Below, one piece after another: positions 25,006-33,895 of a stretch of DNA of 43,753 nucleotides. Source of the stretch: DATJHM01 sp035493895 (GTDB lineage Bacteria > Chloroflexota > Ktedonobacteria > Ktedonobacterales > Ktedonobacteraceae). Position numbers and translations under genes: made by a program. Positions within the stretch are counted from its first letter, which is position 1, and every line of letters begins with the position of its first letter. Location of the stretch: the NCBI GenBank assembly GCA_035493895.1, contig DATJHM010000178.1, positions 1-43,753 on the forward strand, written 5' to 3'. The notes beneath the pieces are model-generated. The model had not been told where the DNA came from. It made no database searches and saw only the letters and a program-made list of their open reading frames with translations.

Positions 25006-26238
25006 GTGCAAGAGCGGGTGATTGTCGGCATTGATGTCGGAACAACAAAAATCTGTGTCCTGGTCGGAGAATTGGATCGCGACGGGAAGCTGAATATTGT
25101 TGGCGTTGGCACCTGCCCTTCACAGGGTTTGCGCCGTGGGGTGGTGGTGAACATTGAAGAGACTGTCACTTCAATTGCTGCGGCGCTGGATCGTGCTGAA
25201 CGCCTGTCAGGGAAAAAAATTCTTTCAGCTTATGTTGGTATTGCCGGAAGCCATATCGAATCGGAAAATAGCAAGGGATTTGTTGCTATCTCCAGCCATC
25301 AAGATATCTCTCAAAACGATATTAGTCGTGCGATTGAAGTTGCACGCGCGATCGCTATTCCCGCGAATCGCGAAGTAATTCATGTTATTCCGCGTGGCTA
25401 TGTTGTGGATGGACAGGAGGGGATAAAGAATCCCATCGGGATGTCTGGTTTCCGTCTGGAAGTAGAGACACATATTATTACGGGGGCCGTGTCTTCCATC
25501 CATAATTTAATTAAATGCGTGCACAAAGCTCACGTGGAGATAGAGGATCTGGTGCTGGAGCCTCTGGCCTCGAGCGAAGCGGTTCTGGCCGATGGTGAGA
25601 CCGATCTGGGGGTGGCTCTGGTGGATATCGGGGGGGGGACAACAGATGTTGCGGTATTTGTCGATGGCGCTATCTGGCATACCATCGTCTTGCCGGTTGG
25701 TGGTAATCTGATCACCAGCGATATTGCCATTGGTCTGCGCCTGCCGCCAGGGGTTGCTGAAGAGCTGAAAATTACGTATGGTCATTGTGATCCTTCGGTC
25801 ATTGATGACGATGATATGATTGACCTCTCACAATTTATGCCTGATTGTAATGATCTTGTCCCTCGTAAGTTACTTGCGGAGATTATACAGGCTCGCGTTG
25901 AAGAGCTTTTCGCTATGGTGCATGAGGAGATTAAAAAGTCTGGCTATGACGGGCTATTGCCAGCGGGTATTGTGATCACTGGTGGAACAGCAGAACTTCC
26001 TGGTATTCTGGAGCTCTCGGGCCAGATCCTGGATTTGCCTACGCGCATGGGGACTCCGCTGGGCCTGCATGGTCTGGCGGATTCAATTAGCCGACCAGCA
26101 TTTTCAACTGCTGTCGGCCTTCTCTTGTGGGGGCTGCGTCACACCTCTTTTTTAATCGATGAGGAGGAGCCAGACGATGAGGGGCCCGGGGATATTCTCT
26201 CCCGTTTCGGTCGCTGGCTGCGTGCTTTTATTCCTTAA
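25006..26238 (+). CDS. ftsA: Actin-like division protein FtsA
   Basis: The 410-residue protein has the actin-type ATPase fold: phosphate 1 VIVGIDVGTTKICVLVGE, the 1C subdomain, phosphate 2 VALVDIGGGTTDVAVFVDG and the adenosine motif AGIVITGGTAELPG. The C-terminus ILSRFGRWLRAFIP is a short amphipathic helix that should tether FtsA, and so FtsZ, to the membrane. I start at GTG 25006 because AAGGGGAG lies 8 bases upstream; an ATG at 24979 has no ribosome site and would add nine residues. An inverted pair GTTTCTCA (26244-26251) and TGAGAAAC (26285-26292) lies between it and ftsZ. Confidence 0.95.
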   Translation: MQERVIVGIDVGTTKICVLVGELDRDGKLNIVGVGTCPSQGLRRGVVVNIEETVTSIAAALDRAERLSGKKILSAYVGIAGSHIESENSKGFVAISSHQDISQNDISRAIEVARAIAIPANREVIHVIPRGYVVDGQEGIKNPIGMSGFRLEVETHIITGAVSSIHNLIKCVHKAHVEIEDLVLEPLASSEAVLADGETDLGVALVDIGGGTTDVAVFVDGAIWHTIVLPVGGNLITSDIAIGLRLPPGVAEELKITYGHCDPSVIDDDDMIDLSQFMPDCNDLVPRKLLAEIIQARVEELFAMVHEEIKKSGYDGLLPAGIVITGGTAELPGILELSGQILDLPTRMGTPLGLHGLADSISRPAFSTAVGLLLWGLRHTSFLIDEEEPDDEGPGDILSRFGRWLRAFIP

Positions 26239-26312
26239 CCATTGTTTCTCACGAGAAAGAAGCCATTCTTATTCGTTTTACTTATGAGAAACTTTAAAGG
26301 GGGCCACGGAAA

Positions 26313-27884
26313 ATGTTACCAATGGGAAATCATCAAATTGAAGGCTTCGCCCAAATCCGTGTGATTGGCGTTGGAGGCGGTGGCAGTAATGCGGTCAATC
26401 GCATGATCCAGGCCAATATGGTGGGGATCGAGTTTATCGCCATCAATACAGACGCTCAGGCGCTGTTGCTCACTGAGGCTCCGCAACGCATTCGCATCGG
26501 CGATAAGCTCACTCGTGGCCTCGGTGCAGGGGGCAATCCTGGCGTTGGCTCGAAGGCTGCTGAGGAGAATGCCGAGGAGATCTATGAGGCTTTGAAGGGC
26601 TCTGATATGGTGTTTATCACGGCCGGGATGGGCGGTGGCACTGGCACTGGCGCTAGCCCGATTGTCGCGCAGATCGCACGCGAGGTCGGGGCGCTGACGG
26701 TCGGCGTGGTGACGAAGCCTTTTTCTTTCGAAGGCAAGAAGCGTATGCTCTCTGCTGATGAGGGGATCGCAAATCTGAAGCAGCATGTGGATACGCTGAT
26801 TACTGTGCCCAATGATCGTCTCCTCCAGGTTGCGGATAAGCGTACTCCTCTGGCCGATGCGTTCCGTCTGGCCGATGATGTGTTGCGCCAGGGCATTCAG
26901 GGCATCAGCGATCTGATCACGGTTCCGGGTCTGATCAACCTGGACTTTGCCGATGTGAAGACGATTATGTCCGCGGCCGGTTCGGCTTTGATGGCGATTG
27001 GTGAGGCCAGCGGAGAGAATCGTGCGACGGATGCGGCCAATATTGCGATTGCCAGCCCGCTGCTTGACATTGATATCAGCGGCGCTCGTGGTGTGCTGTT
27101 CAATATCACGGGCGGTATGGATATGACGCTCTTTGAGGTCAACGAGGCGGCCGATATTATCAGCAATGCCGCGCACCCCGAGGCGAATATCATCTTTGGT
27201 GCGGTGCAGGACCCGAACTACGATGGGAAGGTCAAGATCACGGTCATTGCCACGGGTTTTGATAGCAGCGGTTCGGCGCGTCCGCAGCCTTATGTTCAGC
27301 AGCGCCAGGATTATGATCGTAGCAGGCTCTATCCTGTCTCTTCTGCTCCTTCGAGCAATGCCAGTAATGGGAGCAATGGTTCTTCCCGTTCCCAGCAGGC
27401 GCAGAATAATCATTATTCACCGTCGCAGGTCGCGCCACTTCAGGCCGCGAGTATCGCAAAACCGTCCACTGACCCGCTGGCGAAGGGTCCATCGACGGGT
27501 CCGCGCTCTCAGCAAGCTGGTGGAGTGCAACTGCCGCCAGAGAATAACCGACCACGTCAGGTTGTCCCACAACCTCTCCCTGTGAGTGAAGTGGGTTATC
27601 AGCGTGGTAGTATGCAATCTGCGCAAAATATTCGTGAGCGTGCTTCTCTTCCCACCGAAGAGGACGATGAGGAGGGGTATTCTCTGGAGAGTGAACTGCC
27701 CGAGTCAGAGATGGGTTCGCGCAATTTACCAATGCCGGAGCCAAGCGCCCAGCCGTTGCAGCGCCCACCTACTTCTGGTCGCTCGATTCGTCGCCTGGAT
27801 CGTAATTCAGAGCTGGTGCGCGGCAGCCGCAACGCACCTTCAGGGGACATCATCGATATTCCGGCCTTCTTGCGCCGCCGTTAA
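26313..27884 (+). CDS. ftsZ: Tubulin-like division GTPase FtsZ
   Basis: The 523-residue protein has a complete GTPase core: VGGGGSNAVNRM, the tubulin signature GGGTGTG at 107-113, and the T7 catalytic loop NLDFADVK. It forms the Z ring. The core ends near residue 330. A linker of about 180 residues follows, rich in Ser, Asn, Gln and Pro and much longer than usual, then the conserved tail DIPAFLRRR that binds FtsA. AAAGGGGG lies upstream of the ATG. It is the last gene of the cluster and is followed by a strong hairpin. Confidence 0.97.
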   Translation: MLPMGNHQIEGFAQIRVIGVGGGGSNAVNRMIQANMVGIEFIAINTDAQALLLTEAPQRIRIGDKLTRGLGAGGNPGVGSKAAEENAEEIYEALKGSDMVFITAGMGGGTGTGASPIVAQIAREVGALTVGVVTKPFSFEGKKRMLSADEGIANLKQHVDTLITVPNDRLLQVADKRTPLADAFRLADDVLRQGIQGISDLITVPGLINLDFADVKTIMSAAGSALMAIGEASGENRATDAANIAIASPLLDIDISGARGVLFNITGGMDMTLFEVNEAADIISNAAHPEANIIFGAVQDPNYDGKVKITVIATGFDSSGSARPQPYVQQRQDYDRSRLYPVSSAPSSNASNGSNGSSRSQQAQNNHYSPSQVAPLQAASIAKPSTDPLAKGPSTGPRSQQAGGVQLPPENNRPRQVVPQPLPVSEVGYQRGSMQSAQNIRERASLPTEEDDEEGYSLESELPESEMGSRNLPMPEPSAQPLQRPPTSGRSIRRLDRNSELVRGSRNAPSGDIIDIPAFLRRR

Positions 27885-27909
27885 GAACCTGTTGTCTGTG
27901 TAAGAATTT

Positions 27910-27933
27910 GTAGAGGCGCGGTTTATCAGCGCC
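27910..27933. repeat. Short copy of the module A palindrome core
   Basis: GTAGAGGCGCGGTTTATCAG then CGCC matches the opposite strand of the module A core (GTAGGGGCAGCGGTTTATCC then CTGCCC). GGCGC and GCGCC pair around GGTTTATCA. Found just after ftsZ. Confidence 0.55.
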
Positions 27934-27955
27934 AGGGATGGCCCTATAGAGGGAA

Positions 27956-28005
27956 AAGAGGCGAGACCTATCCTGCACAAAGGATCGGTCTCGCCTCTTC
28001 TTTGC
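27956..28005 (+). terminator. Terminator after ftsZ
   Basis: AAGAGGCGAGACC (27956-27968) pairs perfectly with GGTCTCGCCTCTT (27987-27999); ATCC and GGAT extend the stem inside. CTTCTTTG follows. This closes the dcw operon. Confidence 0.75.
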
Positions 28006-28126
28006 AGCATGCTCGAAGCTCAACCCCTTCTTCGCTGTGTTCTTTTGTCGCTTAATATGTTACGATACGACGGAACAAAAAATTTTAGTGTGACATTCAT
28101 CAAACATTTCTTGGGAGACCCTGGTT

Positions 28127-28507
28127 ATGGCTGCTACTCCATTTGCAGATCTCTATGCTGACTTGAGCAATGATGTATTTCGCGAGCAGGCGCGTCTGAT
28201 TCTCGAGCGTGGCGCTGACGCCTATGCCTGTGCTATTGCCTATGCCCAGCAGGGCAAGCCAGATTTTACCCTGGCCTTTCTCCTCTTATCAGAGGAAACC
28301 TCGGACGAAGAAAAATGTGCCCTGCTTGCTCAGGCCTATGAGCAACGGGCCGCAGTAACCGATGAGAAGGCGGAAAGTTTTGACAAGCAGTTTCACCGTC
28401 CCTTCCCTCTCGTGAAACTGGAGGCGCAGAAGGATCGCATGGCCGCCAGGCAGATTCGCCAGGGACGCCGTGTGCGCCGCGAGTCCAGAGCTGTACGCGT
28501 CCAGTAA
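28127..28507 (+). CDS. Small helical protein of unknown function
   Basis: I do not recognise this 126-residue protein. It looks all-helical: FADLYADLSNDVFREQARLILERGADAYACAIAYA, then LAFLLLSEETSDEEKCALLAQAYEQRAA, which resembles a tetratricopeptide-type hairpin. The last 30 residues are very basic (RMAARQIRQGRRVRRESR) and may bind nucleic acid or acidic lipid. GGGAG lies upstream of the ATG. It follows the dcw terminator and seems to be its own unit. Confidence 0.7.
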   Translation: MAATPFADLYADLSNDVFREQARLILERGADAYACAIAYAQQGKPDFTLAFLLLSEETSDEEKCALLAQAYEQRAAVTDEKAESFDKQFHRPFPLVKLEAQKDRMAARQIRQGRRVRRESRAVRVQ

Positions 28508-28533
28508 ACATCGCTCACCTGGCAAAAATCATA

Positions 28534-30456
28534 TCAAGAGCAGGGGGCCTGGGGTTCCTGTTTGTCCGGCAAAACCCGATGGACAGTGATACCGCCATCC
28601 ATATTTATGCTCTCATATTGAGCGACCAGGTGAGTCGTCTGTGAATAATGATCCGTACACATCATATATACGTATCCTGAACTGGGACTGCTACTATACT
28701 GAGCGCTAATTCCGTTGCCTTGAAAGGTAATGCGTCCACTGACGCCGTCAAACGCAATTGAACTCAGGAATTTATTAAATGTGCTTTGCTGAAAATCGGC
28801 CGTTTTAAAATTTTTTGCGGTTTCAGTGAATGCTGTTGTGGCATCGTACGCCAGGATTGTATGTGCCGGAAACAGGGTATAGACTGGGGTTGACTGCGTA
28901 AGAGGTGGCTGGGAGAACACTTTTTTGTATTCAGCAATGAAGTGGCTGATCTTCTGTGCCGTACTCGGATCTTTTGAGAGTGAAGTTGTTGAGAGTGGAG
29001 ATGCGAAGACTGTCGCGTAGATAGGAAAGTAGGGCGAATACGTGACGCCCGTACTATCATATAAACCATCGCCTCCGAGAATAGTAATGGCTTGTGTGCT
29101 ATTCGGGTCCAGATGACGTTTTAGCTCTGTCTCCAGTATGCCCAGATCGGTATTATAATCTGGAAAAAAGATGTAGCGATCATGTTTTTTGAGCGCGTTA
29201 TCTGCTGCTTGCTGAATTGATGGTGCATCATTATTTTTATAAACATCGTGATCTATGCGCACAAGTTTATTCGGACATTGTCGTTGCAGTTCGTTCTCAA
29301 AACCAACTTGCAAACTATTGCTATAGAGGTCGGGTGGTGGATCGTTCTCTGTGAATATATCAATTGGAGCAGAAGATTGATTTTTGAGCAGGGAGGAACA
29401 GAAAAATTGGGCCATGACCTGATTCTGGCTCGCATCCGGGGAAACAATATGATAAAAGTTGTTGATGTTTGAAAGCGCATTACTGGATGCAGAAGGAGAA
29501 ATGATGGGTAGAGAGACAGAGGGCCAGTTTTTTGTAAATTCTTCATATGCCTCTTGACTTTGTGTACTATAGGGAAAACCTATAATGCCATGAAAGGTGG
29601 CATCGTAGTGAGCGAATTGTACAATCTGTTTGATCACTAATGAGAGTGAATAGTCAGCATTAGATGTATGATTGCTTGTTTTGTTGGCATTTGTAAGGGT
29701 GCCAAGATTGGCAATGGTGAGGCAAAGCTTTAACTGCGGATGAGAAGCATTATACTCTTGCTGTGCGAGATAGGCACCTTGCAGATCCGCTATCCCATTG
29801 TTTGCAGAGCCTGAGGGATCTTCAACGGTACGACTGAGCATCGTTACCACGGCCAGCGTGATACGCTGCGGCGTCGTACAGGTTTTTTCATCTTCTTGAA
29901 AGATGAGATTTTCAGCCTTTTTCTCTTCTCCGTTAAGGCCCGTCTGATCAAATGGGCCAGGGTTGCTATCGTAGGTGATGAGTCCAACGCGAACGCCATT
30001 AGAGAGATTAGTAGTACCTATGCCGGTGTTGCAAGCGGGCCAGGGTATCGAAGAATGTAAGCAGAGCGCATCATTGACGTTGCCGGTGAAGGTGCCGATA
30101 GCATCGTGAAGGGTGGTGACAAGCAAGGCCAGGATGAGGAGCGAAATAAAACAATTGATGGCAAATGTGTAGTGGCTTTTGAGCGAATTTATTACCTTGA
30201 AGAGCAGTTTCTCCGGGAGCCTTCCATTGAAATTTGGCAGCATTTGATCAAATTTCTCGATCGCTGTTTCGAAAAAATCCTCGAAAATTTTAGAACCGAG
30301 CAGCCCTAATGTTCCTGTTAAAATGATCGCAATAGCTGTATTATTGGCAGATGTAACGATAAGAATACATAAAGCGATAAAAAATATGATGCGAGCATAG
30401 GTGAATCTTGGGTCATGTTTTGTTTTCTTCGAGGGATCTGGAGTGAATGACATCAT
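28534..30456 (-). CDS. Membrane-tethered type-1 periplasmic-binding-like protein, orphan
   Basis: The 640-residue protein begins with two close hydrophobic segments (about 22-56), a short loop and a third membrane segment (about 95-117). The rest is outside and resembles type-1 (branched-chain amino acid receptor-like) solute-binding proteins: VRVGLITYDSN, NNGIADLQGAYLAQQEYNA, FHGIIGFPYSTQSQEAYEEF, SLPIISPSASSNALS, NNFYHIVSPDASQNQVMAQF and FPAHTILAYDATTAF. Several Cys pairs could form disulfides. No permease or ATPase gene is near, so it is more likely a sensor or scaffold than a transporter part. The ribosome site is weak. A perfect palindrome (30499-30530) lies 43 bp before the start. Confidence 0.78.
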   Translation of the reverse strand: MMSFTPDPSKKTKHDPRFTYARIIFFIALCILIVTSANNTAIAIILTGTLGLLGSKIFEDFFETAIEKFDQMLPNFNGRLPEKLLFKVINSLKSHYTFAINCFISLLILALLVTTLHDAIGTFTGNVNDALCLHSSIPWPACNTGIGTTNLSNGVRVGLITYDSNPGPFDQTGLNGEEKKAENLIFQEDEKTCTTPQRITLAVVTMLSRTVEDPSGSANNGIADLQGAYLAQQEYNASHPQLKLCLTIANLGTLTNANKTSNHTSNADYSLSLVIKQIVQFAHYDATFHGIIGFPYSTQSQEAYEEFTKNWPSVSLPIISPSASSNALSNINNFYHIVSPDASQNQVMAQFFCSSLLKNQSSAPIDIFTENDPPPDLYSNSLQVGFENELQRQCPNKLVRIDHDVYKNNDAPSIQQAADNALKKHDRYIFFPDYNTDLGILETELKRHLDPNSTQAITILGGDGLYDSTGVTYSPYFPIYATVFASPLSTTSLSKDPSTAQKISHFIAEYKKVFSQPPLTQSTPVYTLFPAHTILAYDATTAFTETAKNFKTADFQQSTFNKFLSSIAFDGVSGRITFQGNGISAQYSSSPSSGYVYMMCTDHYSQTTHLVAQYESINMDGGITVHRVLPDKQEPQAPCS

Positions 30457-30498
30457 CTTTTCATCTTTCTGGCATCTTATGTGAGAGACGAAATAATG

Positions 30499-30530
30499 AT
30501 ATTGTATTTTTACGTCGTTAAATACAATAT
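30499..30530. promoter_or_regulatory. Operator-like palindrome upstream of the binding-protein gene
   Basis: ATATTGTATTT (30499-30509) and AAATACAATAT (30520-30530) are perfect inverted repeats of 11 bp, 10 bases apart, roughly two helical turns centre to centre. The position 43 bp before the start at 30456 suits a repressor site overlapping the promoter. Confidence 0.5.
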
Positions 30531-30704
30531 TTGCTGGTTTGATGGGATGATTTAAATATAATACTGATATAGGCGTGAATAGTTGCAGAAAAACAAACTT
30601 GCAATAGATTTTCTTCTAAAGTTTCATACAAGCATAAGAGAAGTATAGCATTACCATGATGAATAGGCGATTGGACGATGTTTTGCTGTTGAATTGCCCG
30701 AACT

Positions 30705-30751
30705 AAAAGAAGCGACAGGTATATTTGGAATATACCTGCCGCTTCTTTTTT
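30705..30751 (-). terminator. Terminator of gyrA, bidirectional in form
   Basis: AAAAGAAGCG and CAGGTATATT (30705-30725, with one mismatched base between) pair with AATATACCTG and CGCTTCTTTT (30729-30749) around a 3-base loop. It lies 43 bp past the gyrA stop. T-rich flanks occur on both strands. Confidence 0.8.
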
Positions 30752-30793
30752 GAGGGCACCTAAGTAATCTGAACAAGGTTGGTGTTGTAGCGT

Positions 30794-33412
30794 CTATTCC
30801 TCTTCGGAATCGACAATTTCTGTCTCGTCCCCAACTTCTTCGGCCTCGTCCCCAAGTTCGGCCTCGTCATCGTCCTCTTCGCTCTCAGCGTTTTCTGCTG
30901 AGAGGATTTCTATGGTACCATCCAGAACCAGCTCGTTCATTTCTTCCGCACTTAACTCATCCTCTTCTTCGTCCTGGTCGCTGGCTTTCTTGCCATTGGT
31001 GGTCGCGATAGCCACGACGCTATCCTTGGCGCCCATGGTCATCATTTTGCGGCCCTGGATATTTCGGCCTCCACGAATGATCGTGTTGACATCCATACGG
31101 ATCACAACGCCGCCCGCCGAGATAATCATCAAGTCGTTATCATTGTCGGTGATGATGCGTGCCGCAGCGATACTGCCAGTTTTCTCCGTGATACGCAGGG
31201 TAATGACCCCGCTACCACCGCGATTATGGCGTGGATAGTCGTTGATGGGCGTGCATTTGCCGAAGCCTCGTTCTGTGACGACCAGCAGCTCGCTGTCCTC
31301 TGGTGTGAGGTTCAACGAGACGAGCGTGTCACCAGGAGCGAGTCGAATACCGCGTACGCCTCCACTTGTGCGTGAGGCAGAGCGCAGTTCGGCAACGGTA
31401 AAACGTGCGGCTCGACCAAGGGATGAGATCATTAACACATCATCGTCGGCACGGGCGAGCTTGGCTCCAATCAGCTCGTCGTCTTCTTCCAGGTTCATCG
31501 CGATTAAGCCCTGGCGTCGAACGGCCTCGAACTCTTCCATGACGGTCTTTTTGATTTCGCCTTTCTTGGTGGCGACGATCATAAAGTCCCGGCTCACCTC
31601 TTTCGGCACAGCGACGATGGCGGTGACCCGTTCGCGCTGTTCGATGGCGATGAGGTTGATCAGGTGCTCTCCCTTGGCTGTTCTGCCTGTATCTGGCAGC
31701 TCATATACTCTGAGCTGGAAGACGCGTCCACGATCGGTGAAGAAGAGCAGACTATCGTGTGTATGCGTGACAATGAGATGTCGAACGGTATCATCTTCAC
31801 GGGTAACCATGCCCGTGATGCCTCGACCACCACGCCGCTGGGCGCGATACGTGTTCGAGGGCAGACGCTTGATATAGCCCTTTTCTGTCAGCGTAACAAC
31901 GACCTCTTCGTTGGCGATGAGATCTTCGTCGCGGAAGTTGCTAATCTCAGCATCTTCGATCTCGGTACGCCGCTCATCTCCATATTTGGCCTTGATCTCT
32001 TCCAGATCCTGTTTGATCAGCTTACGAATCTCGTTGATGTCGCTCAAGAGCATGTTGTAGTAGTCGATATTTTGCAGAACTTCTTTGAGCTCTTCCTCGA
32101 CTCTCTGGCGTTGCAGGGCAGCCAGACTGGCCAGTCTCATTTCGAGTACGGCTCGCGCCTGCTCCAGTGATAAGCCGAATTGCTGTTGGAGCTCTTCGGC
32201 CAGTCCTGCTGTGTCGCGCTGCGACTGACGAATGAGCGAAATGACTTCATCCAGGTGGTCGAGTGCGATCTTCAGGCCATCCAGGATATGCCGACGGGCT
32301 TCGGCTTTTGCCAGCTCATAGCGTGTGCGCCGTGTCAGGACGACCTCGCGATGGGTGATATGGTGCTGTAAAAACTTCTTCAATGTCAGCGTCTGTGGCT
32401 GGCGGTCAACCAGCGCAAGCATGTTGGCATTGAAAGCGGTCTGCATGGCGGTGTATTTGAAGAGGGCATTGAGCACGCTGCTCGCGTTGGCGTCGCGCTT
32501 CAGATCGATGACCATGCGCATACCCTGCCGATCTGATTCATCTCTGACTTCGGCAATGCCATCAATTTTTTTATCGCGTGCCAGCTCAGCAATTTTCTTG
32601 ACCAGCTCAGCCTTATTGACCTGGTAGGGGAGTTCGGTCGTGATGATGCTGATGCGTCCACGTTCGGTCTCTTCAAATTGTGTACGAGCCCGTACTACCA
32701 TACGGCCTCGACCATTGGCGTAGCAGTTGCGGATCCCTTCGCGGCCCTGTATGATGCCTCCTGTGGGGAAGTCGGGCCCGCGAATAATACGCGAGAGTTC
32801 TTCAGTGGTTGCTTCACTATTATTGAGCAGGTAGATAATCCCGTTACACACCTCATTCAGGTTGTGAGGTGGGATATTGGTTGCCATACCTACAGCGATA
32901 CCAGTTGAACCATTGAGCAACAGATTGGGAAGCCGGGCAGGCATTACGGTTGGCTCGGTGGTCTGGTTATCATAGTTCGGGGCGAAATCGACGGTATCTT
33001 TTTCAATATCGCGCAGTAACTCGTCGGCGATGGCGGCCATTTTGGCTTCCGTATAGCGCATAGCAGCTGGCGGATCGTCGTCTTGTGAGCCGAAGTTACC
33101 CTGTCCCAATACGAGTGGATAGCGCATGGACCAGGTTTGAGCCATACGCACCAGTGAGTCATACACGGCAACATCACTATGAGGGTGATAGCTCTTAAGC
33201 ACTTCGCCGACTGTACCCGCGCACTTACGAAATTGCCTGGTGGATTGCAAGCCCATCTGGTCCATAGCATAAAGGACACGACGGTGTACTGGCTTGAGAC
33301 CATCACGCACATCCGGTAGCGCACGACTAACGATAACACTCATCGAGTAATCGAGATACGCGGTGGTCATTTCATCTACAATATTAACTGGCCTGATATT
33401 ACCGAGTTCCAT
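30794..33412 (-). CDS. gyrA: DNA gyrase subunit A
   Basis: The 872-residue subunit breaks and rejoins DNA in gyrase. The catalytic Tyr120 is in AAMRYTEAKM, preceded by VSRALPDVRDGLKPVHRRVLYAM. The C-terminal domain has the GyrA box QRRGGRG and beta-pinwheel repeats, which separates it from ParC. The last 60 residues are an acidic tail. The quinolone-determining region reads YHPHSDVAVYDS: Ser79 replaces the usual Gly (E. coli 81) and Val81 the usual Ser (E. coli 83), while the Asp at 85 (E. coli 87) is kept. MAQTWS replaces MAQPFS and QDDDPPAAM also departs from the family. No gyrB is adjacent. GAGG lies upstream of the ATG. Confidence 0.95.
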   Translation of the reverse strand: MELGNIRPVNIVDEMTTAYLDYSMSVIVSRALPDVRDGLKPVHRRVLYAMDQMGLQSTRQFRKCAGTVGEVLKSYHPHSDVAVYDSLVRMAQTWSMRYPLVLGQGNFGSQDDDPPAAMRYTEAKMAAIADELLRDIEKDTVDFAPNYDNQTTEPTVMPARLPNLLLNGSTGIAVGMATNIPPHNLNEVCNGIIYLLNNSEATTEELSRIIRGPDFPTGGIIQGREGIRNCYANGRGRMVVRARTQFEETERGRISIITTELPYQVNKAELVKKIAELARDKKIDGIAEVRDESDRQGMRMVIDLKRDANASSVLNALFKYTAMQTAFNANMLALVDRQPQTLTLKKFLQHHITHREVVLTRRTRYELAKAEARRHILDGLKIALDHLDEVISLIRQSQRDTAGLAEELQQQFGLSLEQARAVLEMRLASLAALQRQRVEEELKEVLQNIDYYNMLLSDINEIRKLIKQDLEEIKAKYGDERRTEIEDAEISNFRDEDLIANEEVVVTLTEKGYIKRLPSNTYRAQRRGGRGITGMVTREDDTVRHLIVTHTHDSLLFFTDRGRVFQLRVYELPDTGRTAKGEHLINLIAIEQRERVTAIVAVPKEVSRDFMIVATKKGEIKKTVMEEFEAVRRQGLIAMNLEEDDELIGAKLARADDDVLMISSLGRAARFTVAELRSASRTSGGVRGIRLAPGDTLVSLNLTPEDSELLVVTERGFGKCTPINDYPRHNRGGSGVITLRITEKTGSIAAARIITDNDNDLMIISAGGVVIRMDVNTIIRGGRNIQGRKMMTMGAKDSVVAIATTNGKKASDQDEEEDELSAEEMNELVLDGTIEILSAENAESEEDDDEAELGDEAEEVGDETEIVDSEEE

Positions 33413-33895
33413 AAAAAAACATCCTCACCAAAAAAAGTCGGACATAGCCTCAAGGCGATATCGTGTTGAAGTGCTTGTATCCAGGGCCGGGGAGGTCTAG
33501 AAAATTTGATCCTACCTGTTCTTATTATATCACATCGGGCTCCTGGATACGAGTTTTGTCCATTATGGGTATGCTGAATAGGGGGTAACAGATCTCTCTG
33601 CGCCACTTCAGAACGCAAAGTTGGCAGTTCGCACTCTATGTTTTCATGGGAACGTGTGGTATTATAGATGCAAGAACGGGATTTCTAAAGGGATGCTGTC
33701 TTTACTATACGTTCGATCTGCTCTTTCAGCTTTTGTCGTTTGCTGATAGCTGCGATAGCGTAAGAACGAATGGTTTTTGCCCGCTAGATTTTGGTGAATG
33801 TTGTAAATTTTGTACATCCTGTAAATTTTGACACATGATCTGTTTTGTACACCTGTCCTGTCACATTTCGCAAGGATTGCTTTTTGAGGTGACCT
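33413..33895. other. Divergent promoter region between gyrA and the PH/PASTA gene
   Basis: An extended -10 (TGATATAAT on the minus strand, TATAAT at 33524-33529) points towards gyrA. On the other side TGTAAATTTTG occurs twice (33802-33812, 33820-33830) and TTTTGTACA twice (33808-33816, 33843-33851) before the plus-strand gene. No gene is seen. Confidence 0.55.
33802..33851 (+). promoter_or_regulatory. Tandem operator-like repeats before the PH/PASTA gene
   Basis: TGTAAATTTTG is repeated with an 18-bp period, and TTTTGTACA occurs on both sides of the second copy. They lie 45-95 bp before the ATG at 33896. No regulator can be named. Confidence 0.4.

Larger units (their letters stand above)
30457..30793. 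other. AT-rich gap between gyrA and the binding-protein gene
   Basis: Contains the gyrA terminator (30705-30751) and the palindrome at 30499-30530 in front of the binding-protein gene. No gene is seen. Confidence 0.6.

Noticed and set aside
26316..27413. A 365-codon minus-strand open frame opposite ftsZ
   Set aside because: It is the antisense shadow of a strongly conserved gene, with Arg/Ile/His-rich composition typical of antisense frames.
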